A DNA stretch of 64,000 nt, from contig JAIOZL010000005.1 in NCBI GenBank assembly GCA_021740645.1, forward strand, positions 1-64,000. Direction: 5' to 3'. The number at the start of each line of letters is the position of its first letter. Positions within the stretch are counted from its first letter, which is position 1. Source of the DNA: Bacteroidales bacterium (GTDB taxonomy: Bacteria > Bacteroidota > Bacteroidia > Bacteroidales > JAADJA01). Of the stretch, positions 26,798 to 36,643 are shown piece by piece. A model generated the notes under the pieces. That model saw only the letters and a program-made list of their open reading frames with translations. It did not search any database and was not told the origin of the DNA. The position numbers were made by a program, and so were the translations under genes.

Positions 26798-29230
26798 TTA
26801 TTTGATCGTTATTCTTTCAGTCATTGTCTTACCATCCAATTCAATTTTGATGATATACATGCCTGATTCAAAACCTTCAGTACTAAACTGATATTCACTT
26901 CCTGATACAATATGTCTTTCAATTAGTTGTCCCATCATATTGAAAAGCTCAATGGAATTAATTTCTGCATCAGCTTTTACATTCAGCTTATTAACAGTAG
27001 GGTTAGGATAAATCATTACAGCTGATTTATCAAACTCGTTAACACCAACCAAAACCCCGAGGTTGACAGGAATAATTACCTGCGGGTTCTCAGGATCGCT
27101 GTTATTGACCACAAGTTCGCCATAGTAGGAACCAGAAGTTAAGTCAGTGGCATCAAAATTTACATCAATATTTTCGGCCATACCAATATCTACGGTACCT
27201 GATTCAGGGCTTACTGATAACCACTGTGTAATCGCATCACCTGATAAATATGCCCTAATGTTCCAGTTATAGTCGAGTGCTGCGTTATCAGATAAGTGAT
27301 GCCATCCAGGTCCGGATGCAATCCAGTCGCCGTTTGGATGATGAGGTCCACCGTCAGTTCCTGCAGGGAAGGTAGCGGCGGCATGATCAACCCAGTATCC
27401 TACCCAAATATCTCCACCAGAGATGGTAACAGGATCATTCAAATCAACAATTTGCCAACTTGTTGCCAAAGAATTCCAGCTTTGTTCATACAATAATTCA
27501 CCTGGCCCCGGAATATTAGGAAGTCCATAGTTATATACCTGAGCTTTTGTTTCAATAGGGGCATCATTGATATAAACTTCCACAGCTGATAACTCCATCC
27601 CTATATAATCTCCTACTTCATCAGGGGTAAATACTGCAGCAACACGCATGATCCCGCCGCTGGTTAATCCAACAGCTGATACGTTGTCACCATCATAATT
27701 TAATATCACATCATCAACCATAGCAGGTGCTCCACCAGGTTGAGGTGTAGGATCTCCCTGAACATTTTTACTAAGGAGAACTTTTGAGTTTCCAGTTGAA
27801 GGTTTCCCAGCTTCTTTTTTATCGGAACCGGGATAGGTTACTACAATGTCATAGTCAAGAGCTTCTTCCCCGGAATTAGAAATTTCCATGGATGTAGATG
27901 TCATGTTTCCAGCATTTACAGATTCAACAATAACCGTCGGGTCAACGTTGATAATTGCAGCACCGCTTCCTGGCTCCAGTTGAATAAATTCTACATCATC
28001 GAAATAATAAGTGGCAGTTTCACCAGTTGGGGCACCTGCATAAACGTCCACACCTCCTAATTGAAGGGTTCCGCTTTGAGAGGTAGCCTGCCAGCTAAAA
28101 GGCCATTCATAAATGAGTGAACCATCAATGTATAATTGAGTCCAGTCTGTGTTCAGATCAATAATCTGATCACAAAATACCCAGGAGTCAGGTGTATATG
28201 TAAACCCAGCAACCTGATCACTTCCTGCGCTTAAATAACCGGCTCCGGTGGCGCCAAAATATACTTCATATGCCCATTCAATACCAGGACTTTCAAAATG
28301 TTGTAAGTTATAATATCCTCCAAATCCGGCAGGGACATACATGTAAAATGATAATTGATATTTTCCGGAAGTTTCGTCTCCTAATTTTATAATTAGGTCA
28401 GTAACACCATCAACTTTTATAGAATTAGTTCCGCTGTTTGCCTGTTCATCAGTGATAAGGGCATCTTCAGTTCCACCGGGAGCTCCACTCCAGGTAGTCC
28501 ACCAATCCGGGTTGACAACGGCAATATAATCACCTACAGTATAGGCCTCAAAGTCATCTTCATACAATGCAGAAGGAACGGCTTCAAAAACCACATCATC
28601 AAAATAATATAATGGAGTTTCTCCGGTAGGCCCGCCTGCCCACATGTCCATGGCACCAAGTTGTAATGTACCTGACTGTGAATTGAACTGCCAACTGAAA
28701 GGCCATTCATAAATCAGCGCACCATCCACATAAAGTTGTGTCCAGTCGTTATCCAAATCAATTACATTCTCAATTTCTACCCATGTATCCGGGGCAAATG
28801 TAAATCCGGCAACCTGCTCGCTGCCTGCACTTAGGTATCCTGCGCCAGTAGCACCAAAATAAACTTCATATGCCCACTCAATCCCGGGGCTTTCAAAATG
28901 CTGAATGTTAAAATATCCTGCATTTCCTGCAACTACGTAGTACTTAAAAGAGAGTTTGTATTTTCCCACAATCTTATTTCCCAATAAAAGGATATTATCC
29001 ACAAGGTTTTCAACCTTTAAAGATTGTGAAGGACTTGAGGATTGTTCATCAGAGATTACCGCATCCTCGCTACTACCAGGTGTACCGCTCCAGGTCGACC
29101 ACCAGGTTGGGTTTTCCACAGCAATGGTTGATCCAAGGGTATATGAATCAAAATTGTCTTCATATAAAATCTGTGAAAACAATGCCATGCTAAAAACCAT
29201 TGTAAATGAAAAGAGTAAGAGTTTTTTCAT
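26798..29230 (-). CDS. T9SS cargo with two tandem LamG-like/anchor domains
   Basis: The 810-residue protein has a signal peptide (1-20, ending LFSQ) and two very similar concanavalin-like beta-sandwich domains (22-216 and 222-416). Both contain 'HFESPGIEWAYEVYFGATG' and 'GYLSAGS'. A domain of unknown type (about 425-675) and a BACON-like 'WLSVSPESG' domain (about 680-735) follow. The end is a T9SS type-A signal ('IYPNPTVNKLNV', ending 'ERITIK'). It carries no recognisable active site; carbohydrate or protein binding on the cell surface is the likeliest role. It has the best -33/-7 promoter of the minus-strand genes and its own terminator, so it is transcribed alone. Confidence 0.83.
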   Translation of the reverse strand: MKKLLLFSFTMVFSMALFSQILYEDNFDSYTLGSTIAVENPTWWSTWSGTPGSSEDAVISDEQSSSPSQSLKVENLVDNILLLGNKIVGKYKLSFKYYVVAGNAGYFNIQHFESPGIEWAYEVYFGATGAGYLSAGSEQVAGFTFAPDTWVEIENVIDLDNDWTQLYVDGALIYEWPFSWQFNSQSGTLQLGAMDMWAGGPTGETPLYYFDDVVFEAVPSALYEDDFEAYTVGDYIAVVNPDWWTTWSGAPGGTEDALITDEQANSGTNSIKVDGVTDLIIKLGDETSGKYQLSFYMYVPAGFGGYYNLQHFESPGIEWAYEVYFGATGAGYLSAGSDQVAGFTYTPDSWVFCDQIIDLNTDWTQLYIDGSLIYEWPFSWQATSQSGTLQLGGVDVYAGAPTGETATYYFDDVEFIQLEPGSGAAIINVDPTVIVESVNAGNMTSTSMEISNSGEEALDYDIVVTYPGSDKKEAGKPSTGNSKVLLSKNVQGDPTPQPGGAPAMVDDVILNYDGDNVSAVGLTSGGIMRVAAVFTPDEVGDYIGMELSAVEVYINDAPIETKAQVYNYGLPNIPGPGELLYEQSWNSLATSWQIVDLNDPVTISGGDIWVGYWVDHAAATFPAGTDGGPHHPNGDWIASGPGWHHLSDNAALDYNWNIRAYLSGDAITQWLSVSPESGTVDIGMAENIDVNFDATDLTSGSYYGELVVNNSDPENPQVIIPVNLGVLVGVNEFDKSAVMIYPNPTVNKLNVKADAEINSIELFNMMGQLIERHIVSGSEYQFSTEGFESGMYIIKIELDGKTMTERITIK
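27983..28567 (-). repeat. Second copy of an intragenic 585-bp duplication
   Basis: This encodes residues 222-416 of the 810-residue protein, with long identical protein stretches shared with residues 22-216. Confidence 0.85.
28583..29167 (-). repeat. First copy of an intragenic 585-bp duplication
   Basis: This encodes residues 22-216. The two copies are 195 residues each and are separated by only about 5 residues. Confidence 0.85.
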
Positions 29231-29289
29231 GATCTAAAAAATTTAGTTTATAAAATATGGTGTATTAAAATTCGAAGTTTCCTCTGTCA

Positions 29290-29321
29290 CAAAGATACTT
29301 ATTAAAAAATAAAATTGCAAA
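29290..29321 (-). promoter_or_regulatory. Near-perfect Bacteroidota promoter for the 810-residue T9SS gene
   Basis: On the minus strand TTTG (29318-29321) is followed by 20 bases and TATCTTTG (29290-29297). This is the TTTG-N19-21-TAnnTTTG pattern. It predicts a leader of about 50 bases. Confidence 0.65.
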
Positions 29322-29369
29322 GCCTTTGTTTCGTATCTCATATTAGCTTTGTTAAAGTTGTATCAAAAC

Positions 29370-29891
29370 CTAATCAAAATTTCTTTTGATCAAAGGAGTG
29401 CTAATGATATTGCTTTGATGTTCTGCCCTGTCGACCAGATAAACCTCAAACATTATGGTATCAAATTCTGAATTGGGATAATTGATATAAAGTGTATCCT
29501 GTATTTCGCCAGAGATGGCCTTAACCGGGCCTTCAGGAGTAAGGTTAGGGATTGTGGAGTTAAAAATTATAGTATCCCCATTGAAAGGATTATTATAAAT
29601 GGGTACGGTGTCTCCGTACCTGATCTCAAAGTAACTTATGAAAAGGTTATAGTCATAGGGTGGATTGGCTTCCGATTTGATGAGCCCGATATCTCCATCC
29701 CCGTCTTTAAACGTGATTTTAAGTACGCCCCTTTCAATAAACCCTGAAACCGGATTGTACAAAAGGATAAAATCTTCATATTTTATTTCAGGAATAATCG
29801 GGTACTCTTCTTCTTTTACGCAGGAATATAAAATGCTTCCTATTATCAATCCAATTATAATTAGCAAAGGTTTTTTTTTCAGTTTCATCAA
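29370..29891 (-). CDS. Small predicted lipoprotein of unknown function
   Basis: The 173-residue protein starts with a lysine-rich n-region, a hydrophobic segment and the lipobox 'ILYSC' (about residues 20-24), so it should be lipidated by Lgt/LspA. The mature part is acidic, with 'GDGDIGL' (a calcium-loop-like Asp cluster). Proteins of this type are common in Bacteroidota as outer-membrane-anchored hypotheticals. No domain was recognised beyond that. It is divergent from the LuxE-like gene, with about 108 bp between them, so they may share a regulatory region. A start at the second Met (29888) is equally possible. Confidence 0.7.
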   Translation of the reverse strand: MMKLKKKPLLIIIGLIIGSILYSCVKEEEYPIIPEIKYEDFILLYNPVSGFIERGVLKITFKDGDGDIGLIKSEANPPYDYNLFISYFEIRYGDTVPIYNNPFNGDTIIFNSTIPNLTPEGPVKAISGEIQDTLYINYPNSEFDTIMFEVYLVDRAEHQSNIISTPLIKRNFD

Positions 29892-29999
29892 GATTATTAA
29901 TTTTCAACAGTCTGTATGATTTTAAAAGACCGAATGTAAAATTACAAAATTTACTATAAGGGGTAGTAAAAGTTTTAATTTTACAGAATAATTTATCAT

Positions 30000-30980
30000 A
30001 TGTTTAGTCATCAGCTCCAAAATAAATTGTTCAATATTTCAAGTGAGCAGGAATTTAACGAAACAGCCCTTCAAATATTTCGTTTCCAGTTTGCAAACAA
30101 CCCCATCTATAAGCATTTCGTCGAAAATCTTGATGTTGAAATTAAGCAAATAAAAAATTTCCACCAAATTCCTTTTTTACCCATAGAATTTTTCAAAACC
30201 CAGATAGTTAGCTGTTTTCCTGAAAGCTATGAAGAAATATTTTATAGCAGCGGAACAACAGGTATGGAGCGAAGTAAACATTTTATTCATAAAGTTTCAG
30301 TATATGAAGAGAGTTTTATGCGTGGATTCAGAAGGGTCTATGGCGATCCGGAACAATATCGTGTCCTTGCATTATTGCCATCTTATCTCGAAGAAGGGAA
30401 TTCGTCTTTGATTTATATGGTTGAAAAATTAATAAAGATGAGCAAAACTAGCGCTTCAGGGTTTTACCTCAATCATTCAGATCAGCTTATTGAAATACTT
30501 GCAGATAAAGGTATAAAAACCATATTGCTCGGTGTAAGTTATGCCCTGCTTGATCTTGCGGAAAAACATACGTTTAAAAATCCTGAATTAATTGTGATGG
30601 AAACGGGTGGGATGAAAGGCCGAAGAAAGGAGATCATCAGGGAAGAAATGCATGACTATCTAATGCCTAGGTTCAATGTGCCGGAAATACATTCTGAGTA
30701 TGGGATGACTGAGCTTCTTTCACAAGCCTATTCCAAAGGAAATGGAATATTTCATCCACCTCCCTGGATGAAAATCTTGATTCGTGACATGAACGACCCC
30801 CTGAGTTTAATTGATGATAAAAAAACCGGAGGCGTAAATGTGATTGATCTTGCAAATATTTATTCCTGCTCCTTTATTGCAACGCAAGACCTGGGTAAAA
30901 AATTAAATGACGGGTCATTTGAAATTCTCGGCAGGTTCGATACCAGCGACATACGCGGTTGCAACCTGATGATTGGTTAA
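30000..30980 (+). CDS. LuxE-domain acyl-protein synthetase-like protein
   Basis: The 326-residue cytosolic protein belongs to the adenylate-forming superfamily branch related to LuxE. The phosphate-binding motif 'YSSGTTG' is at residues 82-88, and 'EYGMTEL' follows at about 238. LuxE activates fatty acids in bioluminescence. Stand-alone Bacteroidota homologues have no lux partners and are usually annotated only as acyltransferases. No luxC, acyl carrier protein or polyketide gene lies alongside, so substrate and pathway are unknown. Its stop lies 2 bases from the stop of the convergent SRAP gene. Confidence 0.8.
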   Translation: MFSHQLQNKLFNISSEQEFNETALQIFRFQFANNPIYKHFVENLDVEIKQIKNFHQIPFLPIEFFKTQIVSCFPESYEEIFYSSGTTGMERSKHFIHKVSVYEESFMRGFRRVYGDPEQYRVLALLPSYLEEGNSSLIYMVEKLIKMSKTSASGFYLNHSDQLIEILADKGIKTILLGVSYALLDLAEKHTFKNPELIVMETGGMKGRRKEIIREEMHDYLMPRFNVPEIHSEYGMTELLSQAYSKGNGIFHPPPWMKILIRDMNDPLSLIDDKKTGGVNVIDLANIYSCSFIATQDLGKKLNDGSFEILGRFDTSDIRGCNLMIG

Positions 30981-30982
30981 CA

Positions 30983-31651
30983 TTAGAAGTTATCGTTGAC
31001 TTGCTCTAAAATTTCAGGTGAATCCTTAGTGGGTGAATTCACCAATTTTGAAACAGGGTATGCAGTCATATATTCGGCAGGGTAAGGTTTAAGGAGATCC
31101 TTTAGCTCCTCCTCAGGAGTTTCAGCCAACCATTTTTTTTCATCGTTAGGATTTAAAATTACAGGCATTCGGTGATGAATGTTTTCCATTAGGGCGTTTG
31201 GAGAAATGGTGAGTATAGAAAATGAATTTATCAGCTCCCCATCGGGGTCTTTCCATGTATCCCATATTCCGGCCATAGCAAATAGGTTCTCATCGCGCAT
31301 TAAAATACGATAGGGTATTTTTTCTTTTGCATTTATTTTTTTCCATTCAAAAAAACCATCGCTCAAAACCAGGCAACGTTTTCGTTTAAAGCAATTTTTA
31401 AAAGAGGGTTTTTCTGTTATGGTTTCCGCTTTCGCATTGATCATGCGGTTTCCTATTTTCGGATCTTTCGACCAAAAAGGGATCAGGCCCCACCTGTAGT
31501 AACTTAAATGCTCGGGATCCTGGTTTGAAATTACAGCCAGGTTTTGAGATGGGGCACTGTTAAAACGCGGTTTGTAGGCTGAATCTACCTTTACATCAAA
31601 CCGATCTTCGATGATCTTGGCAAGAGGAGAAAATGAAAAACGTCCGCACAT
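30983..31651 (-). CDS. SRAP/YedK (HMCES) abasic-site processing protein
   Basis: The 222-residue protein carries the full active site of the SOS-response-associated peptidase family. Cys2, exposed after removal of Met1, forms the DNA-protein crosslink. Asn72 lies in 'INAKAET', Glu102 in 'DGFFEWK' and His160 in 'HHRMPVI'. These correspond to Cys2/Asn75/Glu105/His160 of E. coli YedK (from memory). It shields abasic sites in single-stranded DNA. A minus-strand -7 box is at 31672-31679. No SOS (LexA) operator was identified. Confidence 0.9.
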   Translation of the reverse strand: MCGRFSFSPLAKIIEDRFDVKVDSAYKPRFNSAPSQNLAVISNQDPEHLSYYRWGLIPFWSKDPKIGNRMINAKAETITEKPSFKNCFKRKRCLVLSDGFFEWKKINAKEKIPYRILMRDENLFAMAGIWDTWKDPDGELINSFSILTISPNALMENIHHRMPVILNPNDEKKWLAETPEEELKDLLKPYPAEYMTAYPVSKLVNSPTKDSPEILEQVNDNF

Positions 31652-31671
31652 AGTGTATATAGTTCAAAGTT

Positions 31672-31679
31672 CAAAATTA
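31672..31679 (-). promoter_or_regulatory. -7 box for the SRAP gene
   Basis: The minus strand reads TAATTTTG (TAnnTTTG), 20 bases before the ATG at 31651. No -33 element is clear. Confidence 0.35.
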
Positions 31680-31934
31680 TTTTAAAGGGTAAAGTTAGTG
31701 ATTTATGTAATTTTAATTATTGCCCGGCTAATGAATATATAGAAAAGGAATTTTTAGTTTGAAAGTTATATCAAAATAGTTTTTCCTGCTGGTTTGCACA
31801 TCATATGTAATGGCCTGTTCGTTCATTCATAATTACCATTTGTAAAATAAATAATATATGCCACGCGTTTATTTTTTTTCTTTCTTTGTCCTTTAAGGAT
31901 ATGACATAATTTTCTTGCCAATAAATGCTGTTTT

Positions 31935-34271
31935 ATGAGAAGTAAAAATTACCCATTTAAGCCATTATTATTCGTTCTGTCACTGCTCCTGTTTACTCTT
32001 GTAGTTTCTGCCCAGACTGGGACCATCAGGGGGTTTGTTTACGAAAAGGAAACCGGCGAGCCCGTTATTTTTACTAATGTATATTTACAAGGGACAACCC
32101 ATGGCGCGGCTACTGACGTAAATGGATATTTTGCTATTTCACAAATACCTCCGGGGAAATATCTTTTAACAATAACCTACCTTGGATTTGATTCATTGCA
32201 AATTAATGTTTTAGTGAAAGCTGATGAGATCATTTCTAAAAATTTATATCTGGAGAAAGCTTCCTATACCCTGGAACAGGTTCAAATTACAGCCACCAGG
32301 CAGGAAGCCACTACTGAAACACGGACATCTGTTGTAAAAATTACACCTAAACAAATTAAGCAAATACCTTCCTTTGGTGGACAGCCCGACCTTGCCCAGT
32401 ACTTACAGGTTTTACCCGGTGTTGTTTTTACAGGTGACCAGGGTGGGCAGCTTTACATCCGGGGAGGGTCTCCTATCCAAAATAAAGTGTTACTTGATGG
32501 TATGATTGTTTATAATCCGTTCCACTCCATTGGCCTATTCTCTGTGTTTGATACAGATATTTTAAGAAATGCGGATGTGTATACAGGTGGTTTTGGGGCA
32601 GAATATGGTGGACGTATTTCCTCTGTGATGGACATTACTACACGTGATGGGAATAAAACCAGAATGTCAGGAAAAGTTGGTGCCAGTACTTTTGGAGCCA
32701 ATATGATGATTGAAGGCCCGATTAAAAAAATGAAAGAAGGGTCACAGGGAAGTTCATCATTTATTTTTACGGCTAAAAATTCTTATCTTGAGCAAAGTTC
32801 GAAGCTTTTTTACGACTATATTGACACTGCCGGCCTGCCTTTTAATTATACCGACTTGTATGGAAAGATTTCCCTTTTGGGTGCTAACGGAAGCAAGGTA
32901 AACTTTTTCGGATTCAATTTTCAGGATAGGGTAAACAACTATAAATCCCTTTCAGATTTTAAATGGGATTCATATGGAGGGGGTACCAATTTTCTTGTTA
33001 TTCCTGGGAATTCACCTGTACTCATGGAAGGACACCTTGCATATTCACAGTATAGAATAACCCTTGATGAAAAAAATAGCCTGCCTCGTGAAAGTTCGAT
33101 TAACGGCTTTAATATGGGGTTTGATTTCACTTACTTTATTGGTAAGGATGAACTTAAATATGGATTTGAAATTCTCGGGTTTAAAACTGACTATTTTTTC
33201 TATAATTCAATTGGGCTGGAAATTTCACAGGTGGAGAATACTACTGAATTGGGTTTGTATGCAAAGTACAAAAAAACTGCAGGTAACTGGTTAATTGAGC
33301 CAAGTATGCGGTTCCATTATTATGCTTCTTTATCAGATCTGTCGCCTGAACCTAGGCTTGCCCTTAAATTTAACGCCACGGAAAGTTTCAGGATTAAATT
33401 TGCCGGAGGATTTTATTCACAAAACCTGCTTAGTGCCCGGAGCGACAGAGACGTGGTTAACTTGTTTTATGGATTTTTATCTGGCCCCGACAACCTTCCT
33501 CGGACTTTCGATGGGAAAGCTATTAGTAATAAACTACAAACAGCTGAGCATGCAATCCTTGGGTTTGAGCTCGACCTTTCAGATAAACTAACTATGAACC
33601 TTGAAGGGTATTATAAAAACTTTTCACAGCTAACCAACCTGAATAGGAGTAAACTGTTTAATGATTCAGAAGAAAATGCCGATCTGCCTGACCTGCTAAA
33701 GAAAGATTTTGTAATCGAGCATGGCTATGCAACTGGGGCCGATATCACTTTTAAATATGAAACCAAACAGTTGTATTTATGGCTGGTTTATTCTCTGGGA
33801 TACGTTGTCAGACAATATGAAGATACCACCGGAGCCATTATTGATTATTACCCTCACTACGACAGGCGGCATAATGTAAATCTTGTAGCAACTTATATTT
33901 TTGGTGATAAGCGGAACTGGGAAGTAAATGCCCGTTGGAATTTCGGATCAGGATTCCCGTTTACCTTAACCCAGGGATATTACCCCTTAATTCCCTTTAC
34001 CAATGGAATATATACGGATTATACAACTCAAAATGAAGAACTCGGATACATTGCCGATGATTTGAATAAAGGGAGGATTTCGGACTATCACAGGTTGGAT
34101 GTGAGTTTAAAAAGGGTGATTAATACCGGGATCAACTCAAAGCTTGAGATTACAGTGAGCGTTACTAATTTATACGACAGGGACAATATTTTTTATGTGG
34201 ATAAAAACACCGGCGATCGGATATATCAGCTACCTGTAATGCCTAGTGCAGGATTGATGTTCTCTTTTTAA
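31935..34271 (+). CDS. TonB-dependent outer-membrane receptor with carboxypeptidase-regulatory-like N-terminal domain
   Basis: The 778-residue protein has a signal peptide (about 1-26, 'VVSAQ') and a carboxypeptidase-D regulatory-like domain (about 30-110). A plug domain (about 125-235, with 'QVLPGV' and 'LYIRGGSP') leads to the transmembrane beta-barrel, which ends in Phe ('GLMFSF'), the usual outer-membrane insertion signal. Import is driven by TonB-ExbBD, which is not in the window. No SusD-like lipoprotein follows, so it is not a typical glycan-utilisation SusC. Substrate is unknown: siderophore, peptide or other small nutrient. Confidence 0.88.
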   Translation: MRSKNYPFKPLLFVLSLLLFTLVVSAQTGTIRGFVYEKETGEPVIFTNVYLQGTTHGAATDVNGYFAISQIPPGKYLLTITYLGFDSLQINVLVKADEIISKNLYLEKASYTLEQVQITATRQEATTETRTSVVKITPKQIKQIPSFGGQPDLAQYLQVLPGVVFTGDQGGQLYIRGGSPIQNKVLLDGMIVYNPFHSIGLFSVFDTDILRNADVYTGGFGAEYGGRISSVMDITTRDGNKTRMSGKVGASTFGANMMIEGPIKKMKEGSQGSSSFIFTAKNSYLEQSSKLFYDYIDTAGLPFNYTDLYGKISLLGANGSKVNFFGFNFQDRVNNYKSLSDFKWDSYGGGTNFLVIPGNSPVLMEGHLAYSQYRITLDEKNSLPRESSINGFNMGFDFTYFIGKDELKYGFEILGFKTDYFFYNSIGLEISQVENTTELGLYAKYKKTAGNWLIEPSMRFHYYASLSDLSPEPRLALKFNATESFRIKFAGGFYSQNLLSARSDRDVVNLFYGFLSGPDNLPRTFDGKAISNKLQTAEHAILGFELDLSDKLTMNLEGYYKNFSQLTNLNRSKLFNDSEENADLPDLLKKDFVIEHGYATGADITFKYETKQLYLWLVYSLGYVVRQYEDTTGAIIDYYPHYDRRHNVNLVATYIFGDKRNWEVNARWNFGSGFPFTLTQGYYPLIPFTNGIYTDYTTQNEELGYIADDLNKGRISDYHRLDVSLKRVINTGINSKLEITVSVTNLYDRDNIFYVDKNTGDRIYQLPVMPSAGLMFSF

Positions 34272-34334
34272 TCTCTCGTTTATATTTTTTTGAAAATTTG
34301 TGGTTCATGCTTACCACATCCTGTTTCTTTAATT

Positions 34335-34931
34335 TTATTTGCCCCTTCGCCGCATTTTTTGCGTGATATTGAATACAGATTTTGGCCTTCGCAAACGAAT
34401 GTAACCCTCTTTCACAGAATTCACATCTTCAATGGTATAAAAAGCTTTTGGATTAAACTGGTTTACGATATGAATGTATTCTTTAATGTCTTTTCGGCTA
34501 ATAATTGATAAGATTACATTCACTTCCCCATGCATCCCTTTGCCCTCGACAGAAGTAACTGCAAAGTTGTTTTTTCTCAGGTCACTGATCAATTGAGTAG
34601 TGTCGTATTTTGGGATCACCCTAACAATTACATTCCCAATGGATAACTTTTCATCGAGAATAATTCCAATATAGTTGCCTGTAGCAAAACCCAGCCCATA
34701 AGCAACATATCCTATCCAGCTGTCCAGGTGCTGGATAATTTGGCTTATCGCCAGCAACCAGATGATCACCTCAAAAAAGCCAAGAATCGGGGCAAGGTAT
34801 TTAAACCCTTTTGATACAAAAATAAGGCGAAGGGTTCCAATGGAAACATCCATTATCCGGGCAAAAAAGATAAGTAATGGCAGAATAACCCAGGCAAATA
34901 TCTCAGAACTGAATAAAGATGAATCAAGCAT
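34335..34931 (-). CDS. UPF0316-type inner-membrane protein (DUF5698 + DUF2179)
   Basis: The 198-residue protein has three predicted membrane helices in its first half (about 13-30, 44-62, 70-90, the second pair inside the DUF5698-like part). A soluble C-terminal DUF2179-like domain follows ('ITRKDIKEYIHIV' type pattern), similar to domains in YitT-like proteins. The molecular role of the family is not established. It is convergent with the TonB receptor gene. The domain call is from pattern memory. Confidence 0.75.
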   Translation of the reverse strand: MLDSSLFSSEIFAWVILPLLIFFARIMDVSIGTLRLIFVSKGFKYLAPILGFFEVIIWLLAISQIIQHLDSWIGYVAYGLGFATGNYIGIILDEKLSIGNVIVRVIPKYDTTQLISDLRKNNFAVTSVEGKGMHGEVNVILSIISRKDIKEYIHIVNQFNPKAFYTIEDVNSVKEGYIRLRRPKSVFNITQKMRRRGK

Positions 34932-35052
34932 GATATTTTTTTTGCCTGCGAAATTAAAAAAGTAAAATCAATTAGCATGAAATTAATAGCAGCTTATTAA
35001 TTGCATAAACTGGTAGAATTGTACGAAATACATTTTTGTTTTACTTTAGCCA

Positions 35053-35060
35053 TATCTTTG
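35053..35060 (+). promoter_or_regulatory. -7 box upstream of the sensor kinase gene
   Basis: TATCTTTG matches TAnnTTTG, 44 bases before the TTG start at 35104. A TTTG lies 14 bases upstream (35035-35038), closer than the usual 19-21. Confidence 0.4.
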
Positions 35061-35103
35061 GAATAAATAGCAGAAAATGCCGTTATTGTAAAAAATTTTA
35101 CCA

Positions 35104-36621
35104 TTGAACTTTTACGAACGAAAAAAGCGTTGGAAATTGATCCTGTTTGGATCGGCTGTGGTTATTGTAGCTGTATCCCTTTGGATTACGCATATTTTAA
35201 TAAGAGAAATTGCAAGAGACGAAAGAAATAACATAAAAATCTGGGCAGATGCCATCCACCAAAAGGCGGAACTGGTTAATTACACTGAAGAGTTTTTTAA
35301 ACAACTGCAAAATGAAGAAAGAAAAAGGGTTGTCCTTTTAGGTGATGCCTACAGGATCGTGACCGATGTAGATGACTCGGAAGTTCTCAACTTTTTCGTG
35401 AAATTCATTTCAGAGAATACCACTATTCCTGTTATTCTGACGGATGAAAGAGGGAAGATAAAAAATGCAATCAATGTTAATTTTGATACAGATACCGTAC
35501 CTGTTCTGAAAGGTGCACTCAGAGCTGAGTTTATGGTTTATCCCCCGGTTAAAATTGCTTACGACAAAGACCAGTTTGATTTTTTATTTTATAAAGAATC
35601 AAAACTTTTTAATGAATTAAGAGAAGTACTGGATGACCTGATCGACTCTTTCTTTTCAGAAATTGTGATCAATTCTGCTTCAGTACCTGTAATTATAACA
35701 GATAGTACAAAAACAAGGGTTATTGAATTCGGAATGCTTGATACTATAAAAGCTTCCGATTCGGTTTACATTATGAAAACCCTTGAGGAGATGGCATATG
35801 ATAACGAACCGATAGAAATTGACTTTGCAGAACAAGGCAAACGTTATATCTTTTACCAGGACTCTCAGCTATTAACCCGCCTTATGATTTTTCCATACCT
35901 GCAGTGGGGAATTATTAGTGTATTCCTTTTTATTTCTTATGTATTATTTAGTACTGCACGTAAAAACGAACAGAACCAGGTTTGGGTTGGTTTGGCCAAA
36001 GAAACTGCACATCAACTCGGAACTCCACTTTCTTCAATGATAGGCTGGATTGAATTGTTAAAAATGGATGGGGTGGAAGGGGATGCCATTACCGAGTTGA
36101 ATAAGGATGTTGAGCGTCTTCATAAAATCACCGACCGGTTTTCAAAAATTGGCGCGGAACCTAAGTTGAAGAATACAAACTTGGTGACGGTGATTTACGA
36201 CTCAGTGGATTATATCAAATCAAGGACTTCGCGGAAAGTGACCTATACCATTAAGAATAGCGAAAATGAAGAAATATTTGCTCCAATCAATCTTCATTTA
36301 TTTGAGTGGGTGATTGAAAATATATGTAAAAATGCCGTTGATGCAATTGAGGCCAAAGGGTGCATTGATTTAGAAATAATTGAGGAAAATAACCTGGTGA
36401 TGATTGATATTTCTGATGATGGCAAAGGAATTCCAAAGTCTCGTTTCAAAACTATTTTTAATCCTGGATATACAAGTAAAAAACGGGGATGGGGCCTCGG
36501 ATTATCCCTCTCTAAAAGGATCATCAGCGACTATCATAATGGAAAGATCTTTGTCAAAAGTTCAGTAATGAATAAGGGTACAACTTTCAGGATAATGCTA
36601 AGGAAAGAAAATACCACTTAA
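35104..36621 (+). CDS. Membrane-bound sensor histidine kinase (TTG start)
   Basis: The 505-residue protein has a first membrane helix (about 13-34), an extracytoplasmic sensor region of about 230 residues, a second helix (about 265-284) and a cytosolic kinase. The H-box has phospho-acceptor His303 in 'AHQLGTPLSSM', the N-box 'NICKNAVDAI' is at about 408, and the ATP lid has 'DDGKGIPK' and 'GWGLGLSLSKRI'. No ATG precedes the homology in frame, so TTG at 35104 is the likely start; the ATG upstream hits a stop at once. No response regulator is adjacent. It probably autophosphorylates and signals to an unlinked partner. Confidence 0.85.
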   Translation: MNFYERKKRWKLILFGSAVVIVAVSLWITHILIREIARDERNNIKIWADAIHQKAELVNYTEEFFKQLQNEERKRVVLLGDAYRIVTDVDDSEVLNFFVKFISENTTIPVILTDERGKIKNAINVNFDTDTVPVLKGALRAEFMVYPPVKIAYDKDQFDFLFYKESKLFNELREVLDDLIDSFFSEIVINSASVPVIITDSTKTRVIEFGMLDTIKASDSVYIMKTLEEMAYDNEPIEIDFAEQGKRYIFYQDSQLLTRLMIFPYLQWGIISVFLFISYVLFSTARKNEQNQVWVGLAKETAHQLGTPLSSMIGWIELLKMDGVEGDAITELNKDVERLHKITDRFSKIGAEPKLKNTNLVTVIYDSVDYIKSRTSRKVTYTIKNSENEEIFAPINLHLFEWVIENICKNAVDAIEAKGCIDLEIIEENNLVMIDISDDGKGIPKSRFKTIFNPGYTSKKRGWGLGLSLSKRIISDYHNGKIFVKSSVMNKGTTFRIMLRKENTT

Positions 36622-36643
36622 GAATACTTTCTGTCTCCAGGCC

